Shown here in pieces: positions 1-4,819 of a stretch of 7,064 nucleotides of DNA; within the stretch, counting starts at the first letter, position 1; each line of letters starts with the position of its first letter. The stretch is taken from contig JAJYTK010000047.1 of NCBI GenBank assembly GCA_021793095.1, positions 1 through 7,064 on the forward strand, in the 5' to 3' direction. Under the pieces are notes generated by a model that saw only the letters and a program-made list of their open reading frames with translations, did not search any database and was not told where the DNA came from. The position numbers were made by a program, and so were the translations under genes. Source of the stretch: Pseudomonadota bacterium (GTDB taxonomy: Bacteria; Pseudomonadota; Gammaproteobacteria; Burkholderiales; Burkholderiaceae_B).

Positions 1-296
1 TGAGCGATGGAATGAAACTTGTTTTCAGTGGGGCGCAGCACGGGAAATGCCAAAAATGATAGCGCAATACCGCCTAGCACCAAGAGCCATGAGGCCAAGC
101 CCAGGGTCGTGATCTGTTGAAGACTGAGGGGGTTTTGAGTGACCGATTGAAAAAGTAAGGCGGGAAAAAATACGTAGTAAACCAATTTTTCCGTATGGTT
201 AAAAAACTCTCTGGACAGCCATTGGCTGCGAAATAGCAACCAGCCCACCAAAACTAACAGAACATCAGGCAGAATCAGACCGAAAGTGTGCAACAT
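1..296 (-). CDS. AEC (auxin efflux carrier) family transporter, N-terminal part
   Basis: This is a partial gene: 98 codons from an ATG at 294-296, open to the window edge with no stop. The product is an inner-membrane protein. Three hydrophobic stretches are visible, at about residues 7-22, 38-52 and 64-86. The second carries the phrase KLVYYVFFPALLF, typical of the first helices of AEC/Mem_trans permeases. Members of that family export or import small organic anions such as malate or malonate; the substrate here cannot be told. The start sits only 5 nt after the xerD stop on the same strand, so it is probably translated from the xerD transcript. No clear Shine-Dalgarno sequence precedes the ATG (the upstream bases are the end of xerD plus an AT-rich linker). 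The family call is fairly firm; the exact function is open because roughly two thirds of a usual 300-residue protein is missing. Confidence 0.8.
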   Translation of the reverse strand, partial: MLHTFGLILPDVLLVLVGWLLFRSQWLSREFFNHTEKLVYYVFFPALLFQSVTQNPLSLQQITTLGLASWLLVLGGIALSFLAFPVLRPTENKFHSIA

Positions 297-301
297 AATA
301 A

Positions 302-1204
302 TTAAGCGCGAGGATGGTGATCTTGGTGAATTGCTTTGAGGCGGTGCTGGGCCACATGCGTATAAATCTGGGTAGTTGAGATATCGGCGTGCCCCAAGAG
401 TAATTGCACCGCACGTAAATCAGCGCCGTGCTCCAACAGATGGGTAGCAAAGGCGTGACGCAATGTGTGCGGTGAGATCGGAGCATCGATACCGGCCTTT
501 AGAGCATGTTTTTTAATGAGCTGCCAAAAGGCTTGACGGCTCATGCCGCGCCCGAGGCGAGTGATAAATAAAAATGGGCTTTGTCTGTTTTTTAATAGCT
601 GCGGTCGAGCCTGCTGCACATAATGCACGATGCTCTGCTGGGCGTGTTCTCCTAGGGGGACCAATCGTGCTTTGCCTCCTTTACCATGCTGCACGTGGAT
701 GATGCCTGCATCAAAATCGCAATGATGCAGTTCGATGGCAATGAGCTCGCTGACGCGCAATCCTGTCGCGTAGAGTGTCTCGAGCATGGCCCGATCGCGC
801 GCCCCCTGCGTGGTGTGCTCAGCAGGGGCATTGAGCAATGCCTCGACTTGTTCTTGGCTCAGACTGTGGGGCAGCGGAGGACTGCTTTTGGCCGTATGTA
901 GTTGATGCGTCAGGTCATCTTGGAGGTGTTTTTCTCGTGCCGCCCAACCAAAAAACTTACGAATGCTGGCCAAGCGCCGATTGACGGTACTGGCACGGGG
1001 GGCCAGCGCTGGGTCGCTAAGCCATTGCTGTAACCATGCCGGCTGCGCTTGGAGCAAATGACTGCGGTGTTGCTCGGCTAACCAGCCTGACAATAACAAC
1101 AAATCACTGCGATACGCGGCGAGCGTATTTTGGGCCAGCCCCTCTTCGAGCCACAGGGCCTGCACAAATGCATCGATGAGTAATTCGTCACGAGAAACAG
1201 ACAT
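302..1204 (-). CDS. xerD: Site-specific tyrosine recombinase XerD
   Basis: XerD acts with XerC at the dif site in the terminus, under FtsK control, to resolve chromosome dimers. The 300-residue product matches the family length (E. coli about 298). It has an N-terminal SAM-like core-binding domain (about residues 5-92, including ALWLEEGLAQNTLAAYRSDL) and a C-terminal catalytic domain. All six catalytic positions are visible: R150 (in ATGLRVSEL), K175 (HGKGGK), H246 and R249 (SPHTLRHAFATHLL), H272 (LLLGHADISTTQ) and the nucleophile Y281 (IYTHVA). XerD is favoured over XerC by overall similarity to E. coli XerD: the ALWLE segment, the TRQ/SRQ-FW-IK-A-AGID stretch, and the HHPRA C-terminus, which is identical to the E. 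coli end. The ATG at 1202-1204 gives the right N-terminal length, but no Shine-Dalgarno is visible. A 15-bp dyad lies directly upstream. modE is upstream on the same strand after a 109-bp gap, and the transporter gene follows closely. Confidence 0.95.
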   Translation of the reverse strand: MSVSRDELLIDAFVQALWLEEGLAQNTLAAYRSDLLLLSGWLAEQHRSHLLQAQPAWLQQWLSDPALAPRASTVNRRLASIRKFFGWAAREKHLQDDLTHQLHTAKSSPPLPHSLSQEQVEALLNAPAEHTTQGARDRAMLETLYATGLRVSELIAIELHHCDFDAGIIHVQHGKGGKARLVPLGEHAQQSIVHYVQQARPQLLKNRQSPFLFITRLGRGMSRQAFWQLIKKHALKAGIDAPISPHTLRHAFATHLLEHGADLRAVQLLLGHADISTTQIYTHVAQHRLKAIHQDHHPRA

Positions 1205-1219
1205 GGCATAAATTATGCC
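1205..1219. repeat. Perfect 15-bp dyad at the xerD start (candidate operator or Xer-like site)
   Basis: The sequence GGCATAA-A-TTATGCC has 7-bp perfectly inverted arms around one central base, and it abuts the xerD ATG. It also contains the ATG of the rightward 41-codon ORF at 1215. On the minus strand it supplies a CATAAT hexamer (1212-1217) that would make an acceptable -10 box about one turn before the xerD ATG, but I find no matching -35. The arms resemble the inner ends of the XerC (GCATAA) and XerD (TTATG) half-sites of dif, although the spacer is 1 bp rather than 6. The dyad itself is read directly; any operator function is inference. Confidence 0.4.
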
Positions 1220-1340
1220 TGAATTAACGCTGCAGCAGGATGGCTTTGATCATTTGGTCCTCTACCTCTCATACTGTGGACAACCTTCGATGGGCAGTGT
1301 TTTGGATGAGGCTTTATTGCAGGCCCGAACGGCCGACTAA
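1215..1340 (+). CDS. Hypothetical 41-residue small protein (unrecognised)
   Basis: An ATG at 1215-1217 opens a 41-codon frame ending in TAA at 1338-1340. It begins MPELTLQQDGFDHLVLYLSY, continues through CGQPSMGSVLDEALL and ends QARTAD. It fills the modE-xerD gap: it starts 10 bp from the xerD ATG on the opposite strand and runs 27 nt into the 3' end of modE in antisense. The composition is balanced and protein-like, with a hydrophobic stretch HLVLYLSY, a single Cys, an acidic/amphipathic DEALLQA tail and about 55% G/C at third positions, similar to its neighbours. It has no signal peptide or recognised motif. Against it: no Shine-Dalgarno precedes the ATG, no good promoter is visible, and 41 codons can arise by chance. 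I do not recognise the family. It could be a true small protein or the tail of a decayed gene. Confidence 0.4.
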   Translation: MPELTLQQDGFDHLVLYLSYCGQPSMGSVLDEALLQARTAD

Positions 1341-2129
1341 TACATGATTAGCGCAGATGCGCGCCCACAGAAATTCAGGCAGTGCTTCTGGCCAATGCTG
1401 CATTTCATTTTTAGGCAGTAGGACAGAAAGCTCTTCGCGTTGCTCAAGAGCCAATAGAAATTGCCTATAATCTGGGCTGCACTCCGTGTTGAGTACGCGG
1501 GCTTTCAGCAGGCTTTCAGTAGGCTGGGGTTGGGGCTTGTCGAGGGAAAGACGTACGGCTGCCGCCTTGATAAACACCAAGGTTTCCTGACCTGGGGTCA
1601 GCTCGAGTGTGCGGCGACTGTTTTGGGTGATTGCGGCTTGTATGGGTGTAGACAGTCCGATGTCTAGGGTGAGCAGGGCATGGACAGCATCTTCTTGGAT
1701 ATGTTTGATGGTGCCCATAAAGGTGTTACGTGCCGAGGTGTGGACCAACATTTTTTGCAATAGCGCCAAGGCATCGCGATTACCGGGCTCTATTTGGCCG
1801 AGATATTCGATAAACTGCTCATGCAGTTGCTGCATTTGTTGGTAGAGGGCCAAAATCTCTTTGGCCTTGGGGCTCAGCCAGGCACCGCCGCCTCGGGTGC
1901 CCCCGGTGGCACATATAATGAGGTCTTCTGAGGCGAGACCATTGATGGTGTTGACGGCATCCCAGGCTGCTTTATAGCTCAGGTTGATATGCCGAGCAGC
2001 CGCAGAAATAGAACCTTTTTCTTGGATGGCTGCCAATAACGCCATGCGCCTTGGGTTGCCCCAGTTGGTCGCACCCGAGTGAAACCAAATGGATCCTGCA
2101 AGCTCTATTGGGGGTAGGGTTTCAGACAT
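1314..2129 (-). CDS. modE: ModE-type molybdate-responsive transcriptional regulator
   Basis: ModE proteins dimerise, bind molybdate and control molybdate uptake and molybdoenzyme genes. From the chosen ATG (2127-2129) the product has 271 residues, against 262 for E. coli ModE. The N-terminal winged helix (about 20-95) carries the family phrases NPRRMALLAAI, KGSISAAARHINLSYKAAWD and the wing ATGGTRGGGAWLSPKAKEIL. A helical linker (about 93-125) precedes a first Mop/TOBE domain (about 130-196) with the molybdate-binding signature TSARN at 131-135 and a downstream Lys in FIKAAAV (K188). A second, more divergent Mop-like domain occupies about 205-266. The frame stays open upstream to 2219, but those 30 codons do not look like ModE and would overlap the divergent gene's start, so the internal ATG is preferred. 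It lacks a visible Shine-Dalgarno. No modABC or molybdoenzyme gene is in the window, so its targets are not local unless it regulates the divergent genes. Confidence 0.88.
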   Translation of the reverse strand: MSETLPPIELAGSIWFHSGATNWGNPRRMALLAAIQEKGSISAAARHINLSYKAAWDAVNTINGLASEDLIICATGGTRGGGAWLSPKAKEILALYQQMQQLHEQFIEYLGQIEPGNRDALALLQKMLVHTSARNTFMGTIKHIQEDAVHALLTLDIGLSTPIQAAITQNSRRTLELTPGQETLVFIKAAAVRLSLDKPQPQPTESLLKARVLNTECSPDYRQFLLALEQREELSVLLPKNEMQHWPEALPEFLWARICANHVLVGRSGLQ

Positions 2130-2164
2130 GAATAGACGGATAAATAAAATAATAGGGGGATGTC
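2130..2164. promoter_or_regulatory. 35-bp divergent spacer between modE and the nuclease-helicase operon
   Basis: Both transcription units start from this AT-rich spacer. For modE, TATTAT at 2149-2154 (minus) is a plausible -10, giving a leader of about a dozen bases; I see no good -35, and one would lie inside the nuclease gene. For the rightward operon, TTCAGA (2121-2126) and TAAAAT (2145-2150) with 18 bp between them match the sigma70 consensus at 4/6 and 5/6. However, that start point would fall inside the ribosome binding site, so a promoter further back within modE is just as likely. I found no clear copy of the E. coli ModE operator. The promoter assignments are weak inferences. Confidence 0.35.
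2154..2160 (+). promoter_or_regulatory. Ribosome binding site for the nuclease gene (supports the GTG start)
   Basis: AGGGGGA lies 4 nt before the GTG at 2165. A nearly identical AGGGGGAG precedes the downstream helicase gene. The frame has a TAG at 2153-2155, so no earlier start is possible. Together these fix the GTG as the likely start despite the short spacing. Confidence 0.6.
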
Positions 2165-4819
2165 GTGGCATCAAAACGATTAGAGAGCATTGAACACCAT
2201 GATTTACTCGAGTTGCCACCCGAAAAAACGCAAATCATTACGGTCAATAATCGCTATGCACGCCGTGTTCTGGGCTTTTTTCAGCAGCACCTAGCGGATC
2301 CACAGCAGGCCATGGTCATTGCCGAGGTGTTGCCGCTCAGTGCTTGGCTGCGACGTTGCGAAGAGGACCTCATCGTCACATCGACCCAAATGCCTGCGGC
2401 TTATGTACTCGACGCCTTTAGTGCTGTCCAAGTGTGGGAAGAGGTCATTCGCCAAAGCGATGCCGATGAAAGCCCATTGATTGATATTGTACAGGCAGCC
2501 AAGCTTGCCTATGAAGCCGATCGTTTGTTGGATGAGTGGTCGATCCGGGTACAAGACGCCGAACAAAATCTCGATCACGAGCGTTTTCTGGTGTGGCGCC
2601 GCGCGTATGAAGCCTATTTACAGGCCCATGATCTGGATGATGAGAATCGCAGTGTGAATCGCATTATCCAGGCGTTTGAAGAGGCGCAGATGCCTTTTGA
2701 TGCTGAGCACATCGTCTGGGTGGGCTTTCATGAGTTTTCCCCCCGCATTGAAAGACTGCAGCGCGCCCTCCAAGAGCAGTCGGTGCACCAATCAGTGCTG
2801 CAATGGCCCGCCACCCAGGCCCATTCTATTTGGCAGGTACAGGCGGATGCCTCCGAGCATGAGTGGCAGTTGGCGGCCCAATGGGCCCAAGAGCAACTGC
2901 AACGCCACCCACAGGGCCGCTATGCGATCGTCGCTGCCGAGCTGGAAAAGCAGGCGCCCTTTGCGCGTCGCGTGCTGGATCATCAATTTGATGGGGGCTG
3001 GAATATGGCGGTGGGCCGTCCGTTGAATGAATGGCCTCAGGTACGTCAAATATTGTCTTGGTTAGATCTGCTCAAGGCCTGGCAGCAGGCATGGCGGCAA
3101 AACCCAGCCCAGCCCACAGTGAGTCCTAAAGAACTCGGTCCTGCTTTGCTAAATAATGCGAGTGGTCCATTGGCCATCGCCGGGCCACGCCTGGATGCAC
3201 AGTGGCGACATGATGAGATATTACTGGTGAGCTTGCCGCAGTGGCAGCAATGGTTAGAACAATGCGTGCCTGACTTTTATGCCGGTTGGTCAGCCGTATG
3301 GGAGCAGGTACAAAATGCCCCTCGTCAAGACAGCGCTGATGGTTGGGCCAAACGTATTCGCCAGTGGTTGCCGATGCTGGGTTTACCCAACCAAAAAACC
3401 ATAGACAGTGTGACCTACCAAGTGCTACAGGCCTTTGAAGAGCGGTTGGCACAATTTGCTCAGTATGGGCTGGCACTTGGGGAAATGAGTTTTGGGCATG
3501 CGCTTTACGTATTTCGGCGGCTATGCCAAGAGGTGCTGTTCCAGCCCGAGCGCGATCCCGATGCGCGTTTAGATGTGTTGGGCATGCTCGAGGCAGAAGG
3601 GGGGCATTGGGATGGGGTGTGGGTCTTGGGGCTCACCGATCAGGTGTTTCCAGCAGTGCCCAAGCCCAACCCTTTTATTCCTTTCTCTGCTTTGGCACGC
3701 CATCAGGCGCCGCGCTCCACCCCTGATCGAGAATTTGAGTGGGCCCAGCTTAGCTTTAGAAAGTTAGTGTGCAGCGCACCCGAGGTCTGGTTCAGTACCC
3801 CACAGTTTGAGGGCGAAGAGGCGTTGCGCCCCAGTCCGTTGATCAGTGGTTTTGAGCATCAAATACGTGCTCTGTCGCCAGCGCCTGCGGCGGCGATGCC
3901 CTGTGAAACCATCACAGACGTTCAAGCACCACCTGTCAATATGGCGCAGGAAAAACTCCGTGGGGGCTCAACCCTCATCGAAACCTTTGCCCGCAACCCA
4001 CTGTGGGCCTTTGTGCGGTACCGCTTGCATGCTCAGGTATTACCCGATTATGCGCGTATGAGTCGCAGCCATGTACTGGGTAGTTTGATTCATGCTTTAC
4101 TTGAACGTCTTTGGCAGGGGATGGCAGAACCCAGCAGAGAGGGCTTACAGCAATGGTTGCACACCCCCTATGCCGAGCAAACCATGGATGCATTGCTCAC
4201 GCAGTTAGAGAACGAGCTATTGTATGGCTACCCGGATGACATCAAAGCCCTAGTTGGGCAATGGGCCAAGCAAGTGGTGTGGCAGTGGTTAGCCCTTGAG
4301 GCCGAGCGCGATGAGGACTTTAGATGCATTGCCGCTGAGCAACAAGCCCAGCTGCAAATTCAAGACCTCGTATTGAATTTGCGCATCGACCGTATTGATG
4401 CACTGCCCGATGATCGTTTGCTATTGATTGATTATAAAACTGGCACCAGCGCACAGCTGCCATTGAAAAAATGGCAACGCCCGCATCCCGTCGACCTGCA
4501 GCTACCTTTGTATGCGGCGCTTTTGCAGCGCCAACAACGGTCGGTGGCGGGGCTGGCCATTGCCAAGGTCAATGCAGTCAGTCCAGCCTTTGATGGCGTC
4601 GGTGAGCAGGTTGCCGAAGCGGGGTTCAAGGAATACGAACATCCTCATTTAGATTGGTCGGCTCAGCTGCAGGCATGGCAAGCCTATATCGAGCAGTTGG
4701 TGACGCAGTTATTAGCGGGGTCTGCCCAAAATATTATTCATGATCCCAAGGATTACGAGTATTGTGATGCCTTGCCATTTTTACGCATCACCGCAGGGGG
4801 AGAATATTATGAGCAATAG
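2165..4819 (+). CDS. AddB/RecB-like PD-(D/E)XK nuclease subunit ('probable DNA repair protein' type)
   Basis: The predicted role is nuclease and scaffold subunit of an AddAB-like complex that resects double-strand DNA ends, together with the helicase encoded next. The 884-residue product starts at GTG. The N-terminal part (about 15-400) is a helicase-like fold without a Walker A: where an ATPase would have GxGKT it reads QIITVNNRYARRVL. At about 469-507 is the family signature LDVLGMLEAEGG-HWDGVWVLGLTDQVFP-AVPKPNPFIP. The C-terminal RecB-family nuclease shows H643 in GSLIHALLERL, D742 in RIDRID, D756 and K758 in LLLIDYKTGT, and Q779 in DLQLPLYAAL, so all expected metal and catalytic residues are present. 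The AddB iron-sulfur cysteines are mostly replaced: N611, Y864 and L873, with only C867 kept. The gene overlaps the helicase gene by 11 nt, implying coupled translation. The family call is firm; orthology to true AddB is by analogy. Confidence 0.88.
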   Translation: MASKRLESIEHHDLLELPPEKTQIITVNNRYARRVLGFFQQHLADPQQAMVIAEVLPLSAWLRRCEEDLIVTSTQMPAAYVLDAFSAVQVWEEVIRQSDADESPLIDIVQAAKLAYEADRLLDEWSIRVQDAEQNLDHERFLVWRRAYEAYLQAHDLDDENRSVNRIIQAFEEAQMPFDAEHIVWVGFHEFSPRIERLQRALQEQSVHQSVLQWPATQAHSIWQVQADASEHEWQLAAQWAQEQLQRHPQGRYAIVAAELEKQAPFARRVLDHQFDGGWNMAVGRPLNEWPQVRQILSWLDLLKAWQQAWRQNPAQPTVSPKELGPALLNNASGPLAIAGPRLDAQWRHDEILLVSLPQWQQWLEQCVPDFYAGWSAVWEQVQNAPRQDSADGWAKRIRQWLPMLGLPNQKTIDSVTYQVLQAFEERLAQFAQYGLALGEMSFGHALYVFRRLCQEVLFQPERDPDARLDVLGMLEAEGGHWDGVWVLGLTDQVFPAVPKPNPFIPFSALARHQAPRSTPDREFEWAQLSFRKLVCSAPEVWFSTPQFEGEEALRPSPLISGFEHQIRALSPAPAAAMPCETITDVQAPPVNMAQEKLRGGSTLIETFARNPLWAFVRYRLHAQVLPDYARMSRSHVLGSLIHALLERLWQGMAEPSREGLQQWLHTPYAEQTMDALLTQLENELLYGYPDDIKALVGQWAKQVVWQWLALEAERDEDFRCIAAEQQAQLQIQDLVLNLRIDRIDALPDDRLLLIDYKTGTSAQLPLKKWQRPHPVDLQLPLYAALLQRQQRSVAGLAIAKVNAVSPAFDGVGEQVAEAGFKEYEHPHLDWSAQLQAWQAYIEQLVTQLLAGSAQNIIHDPKDYEYCDALPFLRITAGGEYYEQ
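4795..4802 (+). promoter_or_regulatory. Ribosome binding site of the helicase gene, inside the nuclease gene
   Basis: AGGGGGAG with 6 nt to the ATG at 4809 lies within the last codons of the nuclease gene. Strong, well-spaced and placed before an 11-nt overlap, it suggests coupled or re-initiated translation giving matched amounts of the two subunits. Confidence 0.7.

Noticed and set aside
1205..1219. A true dif recombination site
   Set aside because: The arms are only 7 bp and the central spacer is 1 bp instead of 6, so it cannot be a standard dif core. Kept only as a dif-like half-site observation.
1213..1272. 19-codon minus-strand ORF upstream of xerD (possible leader peptide)
   Set aside because: No regulatory codon run, attenuator hairpin or U-tract; its composition (MRGRGPNDQSHP...) looks random and it competes with the better rightward frame.
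1275..1330. Rho-independent terminator after modE
   Set aside because: No stable GC-rich stem followed by a T-run was found on the minus strand after the modE stop, so read-through into xerD is possible.
2130..2219. 30-codon N-terminal extension of modE
   Set aside because: The extra residues do not resemble ModE, would overlap the divergent nuclease start and give an oversized protein. The ATG at 2127-2129 fits the family.
3126..3476. 116-codon minus-strand frame within the nuclease gene
   Set aside because: Antisense to a continuous 884-codon gene with recognised motifs; no domain or start signal.
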